The notes under the pieces are model-generated. The model was not told the origin of the DNA and searched no databases. It worked only from the letters and a program-made list of their open reading frames with translations. Made by a program: the position numbers and the translations under genes. A DNA stretch of 64,000 bases from Vermamoeba vermiformis. Its lineage: Eukaryota > Tubulinea > Echinamoebida. The first letter of the stretch is position 1; each line of letters begins with the position of its first letter. The stretch covers positions 242,437 through 306,436 of the forward strand of contig JBEWZL010000132.1 of the NCBI GenBank assembly GCA_045837725.1, given 5' to 3'. This document shows, in pieces, positions 45,493 to 62,329 of this stretch.

Positions 45493-47696
45493 TCAATCAG
45501 CACTCGCTTTCTTCGCGTCTTTTGGCGCAACAAATCCCCAGCACTCAAACACCGTGCATTTGAAGTCATCGCCACTCGCCAAGCACTCGTTCATGAATGT
45601 CTCGCTATAGCCGCTGCTGCCCATGTAAAACTCCGAGTCTAGCCACAGGGCGAATTTTCCGCTGCAGATCGAGTTAGAAAAATTAATTATAAATTATTTC
45701 TACGTACGATCCACCACCCATAGCTATCTGCTCTTCGTTGCTGTACATGACGTAGTTATTGAGACCAGTCCAAGTGTAGGCATTGAACTCAGGATACAAT
45801 GTAAACACGAAGCTCTCTCCGCTGCCATAGAATCCTTTACGCGGCTCCCAATGTTCAGAAACAAATGCTCCGAACACGCAATTCTTCGAATCTTCAATAA
45901 GAATGATATTGGGGCCCTTATTAAAGACTTTGGCGTAAAAAGTATTCAAACTGATCCCGTGTCTCATGGTGCTGTATAACAAGGTCCAGTCGTGCATTTG
46001 ATATCTCAATGGCAGCGCGTCTTTTATCTATTAGATGCAAATGATATTAGTAACGATAAGATTCACACTAAGATAATAAATATAAGTCATTACCCTCTTG
46101 ATATCAATTGATTTCAAAATGACGGACTGGCCGAAGAGTTTAGGCAAAATTTCTTCAGCAGAATCCTCTTCATCTTCGCGCAATATCTTCACGAATCCAC
46201 TCTCGTTTAATGTCTCGCGCTTAATGTCCAGCACTTCGAAGTCATTCTCCATTCGACCGAGCTCTTGTAGCACACGCGAGTTCTGCTTGATATTGCGCCA
46301 ATTCTGCAACGTCTTGAACAGCGTTTCAATGCTACACAGCGTGATGAATAATAAGTCAAATATGAGCGGTGAATATGGCTATTAACGTACCTAACTGAGC
46401 TGATATAGAAGATGACACGTTGCTTTTTGAACGTGATTACTAAAAATGGTGAATTCGCTGTGATGCCCGATGATGACGGCAAGTCTTGAATGGCATTGAT
46501 AGCATTTGTATTTGTTGGTGAGCCACTGAGGTGCGATGTGACTGGATCCACGATCTCAACATCCAAGATCTGATCCATATCACCAGTGAATTGACACTCT
46601 AACAGTCCCAGCTTTGCCACCACAGGGTCGTACTAGTTGCAAGATGATTAATAAAATACGAAAATATTCTGCGCTCTAGCAAAGCACTACAAGATCCGAG
46701 ATCTGGTACTTACCAATTCAGGCTCAAAGATAAGACGGCTAGGAGTTACAGTAAGAACACCAAGAACCTATTAGAGATCGATGTTAGGTCTTTATATACA
46801 GATATATATACGGAATAATAAGGACTAAACTTATTGATACTACAGCGTATAAATATAATTGCTTAGATCTGCTAAGTTTGAATGAACGTACCGTAGTATT
46901 ATCAACGAGAAATCGTGCAGTTTCTCGATAAACTTCGCGTTGGTCCTCGCGTAGTTGCAATGCAATCTTATTGAAGTCTTTGCTCTTGCGTTGGGATTGC
47001 GGTGATTTGGCAATATTGTCGTGCGATCCACTCAATTTCGCCTCTTCAGCATCGCCAGCGTAGTAATAATGGTGCTGTCGTTTGCGCCTTAATAATACTA
47101 CTAAGGGCAATGAGCTCTTTTTCTTTTCTAATTCGAGCGTGGTGTTGCTCAACGATCGTTCTGCTTTGTGAGGTGGAGATTTGGAAAGTGGTTCCTTTTT
47201 GGGCGACATCGGTGCTTTTGTATTATCTGTTGCTTTTCTATCGAAGGTTGGGCTCGTTGACGCCTCGGCGGGTTGTGAATCAATATAAACCAGAAGTTTC
47301 TAATAAATATTCGATGAGCTCAATGGTGTCCTCAAAATATTTGTAAAAATCGTTTAAAATAATCTACAATCGTAATTTATATTGTACGTTCAAAATTACC
47401 TGTCCTGGATATAAGCTGTTCGCATCTGTCAATCTGTTCAATTTTTTCAATTCAGACATAGTCATGCCGTATTTCAATGCTATGCCTGCCAGTGTATCAT
47501 TTTTTGCTACCTCATAAGTGCCAGTTTTTCTCTCCACTATTTAAATAAAAAGATTCTTAGTAAGAAAATTGATCTAGCGTTGTTTTACTCGGTGAGATCC
47601 GATCGAATTTAATATGCTGATATTTTAATTTTTATAGCAGCACGTTCTACATTTGAATTTACCTTTTGGCGATTGAATTGTAATCGGATCAGACAT
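45493..47696 (-). CDS. OXR1: OXR1-family protein (LysM, GRAM-like and TLDc domains)
   Basis: Eight exons. LysM comes first: GTYEVAKNDTLAGIALKYGM, TMSELKKLNRL, NSLYPGQKLLVY. A Lys/Ser-rich linker contains KSPPHKAERS and RRKRQHHYYY. A GRAM/PH-like part reads VLGVLTVTPSRLIFEPE, KLGLLECQF and LVITFKKQRVIFYIS. Finally the C-terminal TLDc domain reads DWTLLYSTMRHGISLNTFYA, NIILIEDSKNCVFGAFVSEHW, GSGESFVFTL, YTWTGLNNYVMYSNEEQIAMG, KFALWLDSEFYMGSSG and FECWGF. Domain order equals that of full-length OXR1/NCOA7, implicated in oxidative-stress resistance and V-ATPase regulation. Confidence 0.93.
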
Positions 47697-48950
47697 AGTT
47701 TTTTCATGAACTATCCACCGTTACGTAAAGCTTTTACTTATCGTGCTGCAGGCGTATTGTTTTTCTGTATAGAACAAATAAACTGAACGAATTTGCACGC
47801 GCAGCACTTTTTTTTGCCTGGCAGCCAAATTAACACCGAAGTTGTCGCCGAAGTGTCAAAGAAGCGTTATTGCTAATGATAATAACAACTACATGCATCT
47901 TTAGTCTTTATACGTAAAGGAGTTGGCTTGTGGCTTTCCAGAATGTATGTGACCAGATCAGGGTCCGGTTACTAACGACTATCGACTGACCGCTCTAATT
48001 TAGGATAATTAAGTGCGTGATTTTTACAGTATTACTATTTCATATCTCTTCAATAGATACCAACTTGATGTAACGAAAATCAGAGTAGTATAAAAAATAT
48101 TTAGTTGTTAATATATAATATTTAGGTGCTTTTCGCCATAGAGAAGCTCGGCAGAGAGGAGAATTTTAAAGAAGATAAGAAAAATGAGCAGAATGAATGA
48201 GGGAGGGATTAGAACGAGCAAAGAGAAAAAAAAAGGAGAAAGGGGGACACTCCTCTCCCTGATTTTTATGCACAAAGAATATAGCTTATTATATAGAAGA
48301 GCGGCTATGTTCTCCGCAGAGCCACAAAATAAGAACTAAGGAGCTCCCGAAAATAACGCGACGCCAAACGGCCGTAACAAATCCACTAGCAAAAAAAAAC
48401 AAAGCTACTATTTTCTCCCCCTCAATTTTCAGCATTTTACAGGCACCGATTACAATCCAACGCCATCAATCACCTCGAAAGGAAAACAGATTGCGCTTTT
48501 GACGCCATGCGGGGAATCCAGCCGCAAATTCACAGCTAGCCCACGGACATCGCTTTCCCGAGTGCATGGACAAGACGGATAATGACGAAAATGTAGAAAG
48601 GGAAAATGTCGCATAGAAAGAAACGAAATGAATAAAGAAAAACGAAAAGAATTGATGGACGGCAACCACGGCCTGGCTACTCATCAGAGATAGAAAATGC
48701 TGACCACGATTTTGACAAAAAATCCCTCAGGCGCTGTTCAAAGCTGTTCACTCCTGCAAGTCTTGCCACACGATTTCGATGGGCCACGTCCGAGCAGACA
48801 AGTTCTCTGACTCCCAAGCACAATTGCTGCAATTGCTCACCGATCCGAGCACCGTGGATGAAGGGAGTGGGTGTGATGGCACTAATAGGAAGTTAAGAAA
48901 AATAACACTATCCTCAACAACACTTTCGCTCTCGTCCTTAATACATCACT
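47697..48950. other. Gene-poor stretch with polypurine tract
   Basis: About 1250 bases without a supportable gene, the longest in the window. 48143-48246 is ~100 bases of almost pure A/G on the plus strand. Short open frames at 48450-48684 (both strands) show no recognisable protein. Parts may be the decayed 5' region of the kinase fragment that follows. Confidence 0.5.
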
Positions 48951-48953
48951 TAT

Positions 48954-49508
48954 TTGATTAATTTTATATTGGAAAAAACTGGAACCACGAGTGCCCTCAT
49001 TAAAAACAAAACAGCACGAAGAGAAGTGCCATATAGACTGCGCACTCAGTTCTTGCATTCGAACGGCATCGTGCATCGCGACATCAAGCCGCATAATATC
49101 CTCGTCTTCTCGTTGGAGCCCAAGTCAGCAGTGCACATCAAACTGACAGACTTTGGCACCGCCAGATTTGTTCCGGAAAGTGCCACAAATGTCACGAGAA
49201 ACATTGGCACGGCTGCGTACATGCCTCCAGAGTCTATGGGCAAGCAGCCAAGAATTGCCAAGAGTGCCGATATCTACAGCTTTGCAATTTTGATGTGGGA
49301 AGTGATGTTCGAGCAACAGCCCTTCGAAGACTTGCAATGGCAATCAGACATTGAAGTACACGTGTTGTCCGGGAAACGACTGCCCATTCCCTCGTCAAGC
49401 CACGTCCAACCAGAGCTCGTGCAACTGATTGAAGAGTGTTGGCAACAAGACCCCTCAAAACGACCGACAATCACTTCTGTTGCTCAGCGACTAGCTGCTG
49501 TGATGTAG
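48954..49508 (+). pseudogene. Protein-kinase fragment lacking the N-lobe
   Basis: The frame contains a clean kinase C-lobe: FLHSNGIVHRDIKPHNILV (catalytic loop), KLTDFGTARFV (DFG), NIGTAAYMPPESM (P+1 loop), SADIYSFAILMWEVMFEQQP and CWQQDPSKRPTITSVAQRL. The tyrosine-kinase-like (TKL) style 'PPE-YSFAILMWE' is evident. No glycine loop, catalytic Lys or alpha-C region is present upstream, and the αE helix before FLHS looks shortened (EVPYRLRTQ joined to FLHS). No ATG opens the frame. I read it as a truncated paralogue of an expanded TKL family; an unseen distant N-lobe exon is the alternative. Confidence 0.6.
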
Positions 49509-49642
49509 GTTAGTGCTCGTAAAGAAAGTGGTCAAGTGATCTTTGTAAATAAATGCTAGGCTAAATAGAACGTGACACGTGTCATTTAAATAGACGTTAT
49601 TCCTCTCAAAGAAGATGTTTATTTGTGGTTGTCACAATCTTT

Positions 49643-49671
49643 AAAAAAAAAAGGGACCCCCGGGGGGGGGG
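49643..49671. repeat. A10 - C5G10 homopolymer cluster
   Basis: Ten A, then GGGA, five C and ten G in a row. Such a G-run is unique in the window and may be a G-quadruplex-forming site or a sequencing-sensitive point. Confidence 0.6.
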
Positions 49672-49677
49672 ACGTTA

Positions 49678-49820
49678 TCGGGACGTGTTAAAGCGCTCCG
49701 ATTTCGTTTTCTAGCTCAGCGGAGAAATTGTTGTACTTTACATAAGTAATGGAATCGGGACGCGTTACCGCGCTCCGATTTCAGTTTTCAGACGCGTAAA
49801 GCGTTCCGATTTCAGATTTT
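49678..49820. repeat. Three ~30-base imperfect direct repeats
   Basis: Units with the core GCG(C/T)TCCGATTTC are at 49678-49712, 49755-49789 and 49791-49820, each preceded by a GACG(T/C)G(T)TA-like box. They sit between the kinase fragment and the ABC transporter stop and are not coding. Confidence 0.6.
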
Positions 49821-49869
49821 TTGAAGAAATGGGTTTAATTAGTATTAATTTTTAATGTTCGAAATATAT

Positions 49870-55263
<5,394 letters not shown>

Positions 55264-55399
55264 TTCGCTGGAATAGAAATGAGGTTAGTTTGTAATAAAT
55301 ATGTTTATATTCTTTCGTACAAACTACAAATGAATTTTTTTTTGTACAAAAAGAAGTATTATAAATAAAATAATAAACGGCATTATTTATCACCCGCGC

Positions 55400-56891
55400 T
55401 TATTTCTTTTCCTCATCGAACAGGGCAATGACTCTTTTGCCTTCTTCTGTTTGCGCGTATCGCAAGAACTTGTCAGTATACATAAGAATAAAAATTTTGT
55501 TATGCGCCTCGTTGAAAGACCATTGATTAATGCCCTTAGGATAGTTAAAATCGTCCGTAAATATCTTTTGAATCTTCTCCTTCACATCCGCAGCCAAATT
55601 GACCGATTTGTCGCTCTTGTCATCAATAAAAGATTTGTAAATTGCCTCCGCATCTCGGATCAAATTCTTCGTTTGTACTTCGACATCTTTAAAACGATAT
55701 TAGGACCATATATAATACATATACGATACCGTACCAGAATTGTAAGTCTTGCGGAACTCTTCTACAGCCTCCCAGAACTCCAAGTTTTCATGAGAAAATT
55801 CAGCTTGAAGAAAAGCTTTGAATGACGCGCGAGCTGAATAGCATTGTTAGTCCTATTATCGTATAACTATAGTACTGTATGTTACCTTTCAAGTCCGCTA
55901 ACAACTTCCTGAACACTGCTGTCTTTTGGCCTTGAATATCTTCTTTAGCATCGAATTTTTGCTTAGCGCTTTGCAAATTGCGCATTTCTTTCTTATAATT
56001 CTCGGGGACTTTTTGATTAGCAATATACATCTGTAAAGACGCGTTAATTAATGCCAAATAAAGAGCAAATCCGCGTACCATAACCGAATCTAGATCGGCG
56101 AGTTCTAGGAGCTCTTGGGGCAGTGGATTATCGTGGATGGTAAGTTCTTTTAATGTACCAATCGTGCCAATATCATTAGGGATGTACCGCAAGGTATTTG
56201 TATCCAGACGGAGAACCTGCGAAACGGCGATCAATCAAAAAAACCGACGGAAAAATAAAATCTAGGCTGCTTTTCATTCTTTAACCGATCTCCTACCTTC
56301 AACTTTTTCATATTTCCCATATTAGCAGGTAACTTGATGAGCAAATTGTGATCCAAAGTCAACTTCTCCAGCACAAACAAGGCTGAGAAACCAGATGGCA
56401 GTTTTATCAGCTTATTGTGGTCCAGACGCAGTTTCTTGAGGTTTACTAATAGACATATTGCTTTCGGTAGCTCGGTTAATTTGCTAAATAAGTAAATTAG
56501 CCCTCCGCAAATCTAAGATGAGTTGAGCAAGCTTTTGGATTTGATTGAGGAAAATATGTGCATGTAAAAATTAGATTACTAGAGTGCGTGCATATTGTAT
56601 ATCTTGCGATTTAGATCAAGATTGCAGTGTTGCAAAATGGATACAATCTACTTCTTTTTTTTAAATAACTTACTTGTGGCTTAATTCAAGGCTTTGTAAA
56701 TTATCACAAAATTTCGGCGTGTCTTGTATTTGTTTTGATACTGACGGTGGAATTACTGTGATTGAATTATGGTTCAATAGAATCGTTTTCAGCTGTAAAA
56801 AATCTTGTAATTGCTTATTTGACGGGATCTCATTCAAGCTCTTGTTGTTCAGAGAAATCTCTGTAGATAGGGGCGTGACTTTATTACCCAT
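55400..56891 (-). CDS. Leucine-rich-repeat protein with C-terminal RGS domain
   Basis: Six exons. It starts MGNKVTPL with a possible myristoylated Gly2. At least six LRRs follow (LQSLELSHNKLTELPKA, LKKLRLDHNKLIKLPSG, LEKLTLDHNLLIKLPAN, VLRLDTNTLRYIPND, LKELTIHDNPLPQELL). After a charged helix (NYKKEMRNLQSAKQKFD) comes an RGS fold: ARASFKAFLQAEFSHENLEF, WEAVEEFRKTYN, EAIYKSFIDDKSDKSVNLA and FNEAHNKIFILMYTDKFLRY. RGS domains accelerate GTP hydrolysis by G-alpha subunits; the LRR part probably directs it to a membrane partner. Intron phases and GT-AG sites are regular. Confidence 0.9.
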
Positions 56892-57290
56892 ATTTGTTTG
56901 TGACCTAATAAGTGAAATTAATAAGATGAGCAAAGAAAAAAACGGATGCACAGTTCCACTGATGGGACCATTAGTAATTGTGCGCCCGGATAGATATAAA
57001 TATACTTTCAATCAATTATTTAATATTGGCATATACAAGATTACGGAGGTGCTCCTGAGGGAAATTTTTCAATTAGCCGTTGGATGTGGATTTACCTTTT
57101 TTTATGGGCGATAAATTCAGCGCCGTTATTCAGTAGTGGGACGTACAAATACAAAAAATTGGATAACAACACTCCGCGGGACAGAAAAATTAACTGCGTC
57201 CACCGCCACGTGATTAAACTTGAAATTTCATAGTCGGGTCAAAATTTGTGTAACCTTCTGGAACGGGATCTGTCAACCACAACTCCGCGA
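56892..57290. promoter_or_regulatory. Divergent promoter region LRR-RGS / XPD
   Basis: 399 bases between divergent starts. Open frames here lack any protein similarity, and no clear promoter element is visible. Confidence 0.4.
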
Positions 57291-60200
57291 ATGAAGTATG
57301 TACTAGAATGTTCTGCGGCAAATGACGGTCCAATTAATCCGCATGCAGGTTTTACATAGATGGGCTGCTCGTGTACTTTCCATACTCGTTTATCTATCCA
57401 GAACAATATGATTATATGGTGAAGCTAAAGCAGACTCTAGACGCAAGGGTACGCTATTAATTGAAGCTAATAGATCATTTCTAGGAATTTATTACATATT
57501 TTATTCAATATTTTTCAGTAATTTTTCTGTCGCTAATTATAAACGAAGGGTTCTTGCGCTTTAGAAATGCCTACTGGTACTGGCAAAACTGTATCGCTAT
57601 TATCCTTAATTATATCGTATCAAACGCAATACGAACAAACTGGCAAGTTGATCTATTGTTGCAGAACTGTTAGCGAAGTCGAAAAAACAGTGGAAGAGCT
57701 GCGTAGAGTCCTAGCAGTACGTCGTAGCAAATAATACCATATTAATATTATAATCAGTATGCTTACAACCGATTTGTCATTAGTATCGCGATTCTGAGAT
57801 GGGCGTCGCGGCCCCAAAAACATTTGCCGTAGCGCTCAGTGCGAGGAAAAATTTGTGCGTAAATGCTAAAGTAAGGATAAGTGATAATATATAGGTCTGC
57901 TTGAGCAAGTATTAATATTTTTGTAAGGTTGTTGATGAACGACGTAGAACGGGAGTGGATGCGCGATGTCAAGACATGACAGCGACTTGGCGACGAGAGC
58001 AGCATGCTATTAACCCTGAAATAGAGCTATGCGAATATTATGAGGTACGCTAGACCTGATCCACAAGATCCGCTTTGGATTCGAAATTAATTTTTGATTG
58101 TAGGGCTTTCAAGAACGAGGATTAGAACTTAAATTGAATGGAGTATATTCATTGGATGATTTGAAGGATTTTGGCCGAAAGAACCAGATCTGTCCTTATT
58201 TTTATGCTCGTCACAGCATCAACTTCGCCAACGTGGTTATTTATAGTTATCAATACATGCTCAACCCTAGAATCTCTGATTTAGTATCAGCACAATTCAA
58301 AAAAGATTGCATCGTCGTGTTTGACGAAGCTCATAACATTGGTACGGTCTCGCGATCCACATCCGAAAATTGATCTCGTTACTAATAGTTTGTTTTGATA
58401 GATAACGTGTGCATAGATGCGCTTAGTGTAAATATTGATAAGCAAATCCTCGAGACTGGTTCCAGGAATTTGAGTGCATTAGGCAATAATGTTAGCCGCT
58501 TAAAAACAGTGGATGCACAGCGATTGCAGGAAGAATATCAACGATTAGTATCAGGTGTGTTAATAATAACCTATTATACTTTATATTAATAGATTTATAG
58601 GCTTAGCACAGAATCCCTTAGTTAGAATGACAGATACAATTCGACCGGATCCAGGTACGAGAGACATATACAACCAATTACACAAATTTATATTAATGAA
58701 ATTTCATAGTTTTGCCTGAGGATGTTGCGCGAGAGGCCGTGCCAGAGAATATCCACAAAGCAGAGGAGTTTTTACGCGTGCTGAGAAATTTGCTGGAGTT
58801 CTTAAGGGGACGACTGCGCATGCGACAAGTGACTTCTGAGACACCGGCACAAATGCTCAAATCACTCACAGAGGCCACTCAAATCGATGCTAAGACACTA
58901 AGGTACCGAACTTAGCCTTATAATTATTTCTAGCTGTATTAATCACGTGCCTTAGATTTTGCACGTCACGTCTGAACTCGTTGATGAAGACACTGCAGCT
59001 CACAGAAATGGATAAATATACGTCGATTGGTATTATATGCGACTTCTTCACCATGCTGGGCACGTACAACGATGGATTTGTGTTGATTATGGAGCCTTAT
59101 GACGAACGAAATCCAACCGTGCACGACCCTGTCTTGCAGTTCAGGTACCTCACATCAATATACTTATAATAGTACGGACATATTAACACTATGATCTAGT
59201 TGCCTCGACGCGTCACTAGCATGGAAGCCTGTGATTACAAAGTACGGCAGAGTCGTGATCACATCGGGTACATTGAGTCCGTTGGACATGTTGCCGAGAA
59301 TCTTGGGATATCAAGCCTCATTGACCGCGAGACTGCCCATCTCACTTATTAGGTACGCGATATGTCTATTCATATGATATTAATAATTGACACGTCTTAC
59401 TAGACCTTGTATTTGCCCCATGGTCGTGACACGAGGCAGTGACCAAACTATTTTGTCGACAAAGTTCGAGTCGAGAGACAATCCAGATATCATTCGTAAT
59501 TACGGCCAGTTGCTCTTACAGTAAGTTATTATTGCTCCATTATCACGTCCAAACAAAATTCACCTTCACGTCTCGCCTTCAGAACTGCGCAAGTTGTACC
59601 TGATGGCATTGTAGCTTTCTTCACATCTTATACTTATATGGAAGGTAAGTCAGAAGTATATCAATATAAATGATTAATTATATGAATAGCAACGGTATCG
59701 ATGTGGAATGAAATGGGCATTCTGAATCAGTTGTTGAAGTACAAATTACTCTTCGTCGAGACATCAGACTTTGCCGAGACTAGTTTAGCATTGGACAACT
59801 ATAGAAAGGCTTGCGATAGTGGTCGCGGTACGTAATTACACTTTCCTTATTAGGCAAATGCTTAGTATCAAACGCAGGTGCAATTTTCTTATCTGTGGCT
59901 CGTGGCAAGGTCTCTGAAGGAATTGACTTTGACAATCACTATGGCCGCTGCGTATTATTGTTTGGCATTCCTTTCGTGTACACTGAGAGCAAGATTCTCA
60001 AGGTAAGTTACACTCACTTTGACACGTGTCAACTAGCCACCTGTAATCTATACGTATTCTTCTTTGCTTTAATATTCACGGCGGCGACAATATTAATTGA
60101 CACGTGTCACTTGTATTGACACTTGAACAATAGGCTCGCTTGGAGTACTTGCGAAACAAGTTCCAAATCAAAGAAAACGAGTTCTTGACATTCGATGCGA

Positions 60201-60807
60201 TGCGCAACGCAGGTCAGTGCGTCGGTCGTGTCATTCGTGGCAAGACAGACTACGGCATTATGATCTTTGCGGACAAACGATACGGTCGTGTTGACAAGCG
60301 CTCGAAATTGCCGCAATGGATCTCGCAGTTCTTGAACGAAGGCAATTTAGATTTGTCCATTGACGCTGCTATTAGTGTCAGCAGATCGTTTTTGAAAGAA
60401 ATGGCCCAGCCGATCGATAAGGTACGACAAAACATTTTCATGAATATGACGAGTTCGGTTTTGCATAATAAGGCTATTTTTAGGATGCGCAAGTCGGTGT
60501 GTCGCTGTGGAGCAAAGACCACATTGAACAACAGCCAGCGAGCAGACCGACCAATGCCAATAACAGCGCTGTCGGTGCAGTCGTGAACAGTCAACTGCCA
60601 AAATTGCCACCAACTGTCGTGTTTTCATACGTGCCACCTGCAAATGAAAATGTGCAAAGTAACGGATCTGCCACGAACGGAAGTAGTTCCGCTCCGCCAG
60701 CAGGAGTTAAAGAAGCGGATAAAATGGACGAAGAGGATGATACACCTGGTCCTAATATCGTATTTAAGCCTATTGTTAATGATAATAATTATATTCCGGT
60801 TCTATAA
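57291..60807 (+). CDS. ERCC2: XPD/ERCC2/Rad3 TFIIH helicase
   Basis: Seventeen exons, the first only five bases (ATGAA, 57291-57295), joined to GTTTTACATAGATGG to give [20 protein letters not shown], the universal XPD start. Motif I is [12 protein letters not shown] and motif [11 protein letters not shown]. The four iron-sulphur cysteines are in KNLCVN, DARCQD, ELCEYYE and QICPYFYA. C-terminal helicase motifs are [36 protein letters not shown] and [15 protein letters not shown]. The end is [10 protein letters not shown] plus an Asn/Pro/Ser-rich lineage-specific tail. It opens DNA in TFIIH for transcription start and nucleotide excision repair. Intron 60003-60132 holds two TGACACGTGTCA palindromes. 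An Asn-rich, Asp/Glu-ended reading frame lies just past the stop in the +1 frame. Confidence 0.96.
60020..60109. promoter_or_regulatory. Two TGACACGTGTCA palindromes in one XPD intron
   Basis: Perfect copies at 60020-60031 and 60098-60109. Further perfect copies are at 14239-14250, 20176-20187, 38290-38301, 40375-40386 and 49573-49584; near-copies are at 13925 and 18067. The core CACGTG is a G-box/E-box, bound elsewhere by bHLH or bZIP proteins. As RNA it would form a hairpin. Confidence 0.6.
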
Positions 60808-60964
60808 TTATATACCCGGTAGTACTACCGGCGGTAACAGTAATTATAATAACAACAATAGCAACACTAATACGAGATCCAATAACAATAATAATAATGA
60901 TTACGAACAAATGGAACTTATCGACGATGATGAGTAATAAATAAGAGCGAGAATATAGTGATGT

Positions 60965-62174
60965 TTAATAGACAAAAGGAATCAAAGCTTTTCTGTTCTT
61001 GGGGTATTTTGAGCCAAATTTCTTCTGGTAAAAATGGTGCGTGGCAATAGCGCGGGGACTGAGGTCAAAAACGGTGCTCACGAAGAACGACAAAGCACCC
61101 GGTGATTGTGACATTAATGCAAATCCACCCCACTCGGCCATCTCAGCAATCAGGTTAGGAGCTAAGATAATAATATTAATTATGAGCGTTGAAAAGTTGG
61201 TGCGGATCTGGTACCTGACACGTATTCAAAAGCACCGCCATGAGGAATCTGGTAGCCTTTGCCTTGTTTCTTCAATGCAATCAAAGCGTAGTCGGACTTG
61301 ATATTGACGTACATGCCTGCAAAGTACAACGCCATGCCGAGGAAGAAAGACAAGCCAAATCCAGAGTGGTGTTCAAGATCAGCGAAGTAACCGAGCCAGC
61401 GGCCTTGCAAATAGCCGTTGATAAGTTGATATACAAATGCGGCAATAACTACGCGCACGTGCATCGGTTTGCCGTGCTCCAGCTTGAACGGAAAAATAAC
61501 TGAGCGGTGGATGTAGTGGATGTTGAACAAGATGTAAAGAGCCCACATAAAAGGACTATAAATAACATACTTAGTATAGTACATGAACAGCAGCCAATTT
61601 GACTGTGTTATTATTCAGAAATTTAGTGAGCGCGTGACCTCGGATGTCTTTAAAGAAATGCAATTATATTTTGTAAGAACGGTAACTGTAATAAATATGA
61701 AAATAATATATTTAATGATTGGATAATATTATTCGTAAACAGGAGATATTTGAACAACAGATCCGTTTTTAAAAAGATAAAGAAACATCAACGCAAATAA
61801 TTTATTATTTTTTGAGGACATATATAATAAATAAACAATGTAATGGCGTTATTAAAGCTAAATTTGATAGCAATCGAACTGTAAAAATAAATAGTCCGAT
61901 CCGACAAATTAATCGACATTTACCTGCTTAAATGAGCGGAGTCGCCCATAAATAAGAAGAAGTAAGCTGTTATATATAACGCAGGTGTCTCCATAATAAA
62001 CCAACCCCATTTAGCGCTCATCTCGAATCCTTTGTAACCTTCGGGATGGTGCTTGCCGTACGGCAAAGGGAAGCGGAGCAATGGTACAAAAGCAGTACCA
62101 AAGGCAAGTCCACCGCATATTACGTTAAATATAAAGCTCTCGGGGTATCCGAAAATGAATTTTTGTTGATCCAT
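60965..62174 (-). CDS. Steroid 5-alpha-reductase (SRD5A/DET2) family enzyme
   Basis: Three exons (62174-61924, 61555 to ~61212, then to 60965); the first intron is 368 bases. Six or more hydrophobic helices are present. Family signatures: FPLPYGKHHPEG-like start, WGWFIMETPALYI (conserved 'ME-P'), LFNIHYIHRSVIFPF (Asn-x-His-Tyr-x-x-R), HSGFGLSFFLGMALYFAGMY and NIKSDYAL. The NADPH-binding C-terminus has GYQIPHGGAFEYVSAPN and AEMAEWGGFAL, ending YPKNRKALIPFVY. The enzyme reduces a C4-C5 double bond of 3-oxo-steroids or related lipids in the ER membrane. SRD5A1/2 and plant DET2 are the closest by pattern. Confidence 0.9.
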
Positions 62175-62329
62175 CCGACTTTCTTCTCGATACAAACGAA
62201 ACCTAAGCACAAAATAAATATAAGACTAGTGTGCTATTATAAAGAATAATGAATTATTGCAATTAGCCAACGGATATTTTTTTGACGCGTCGCCACGTGA
62301 CTTTTCATCTGAACGATTTTTTATTGTTA

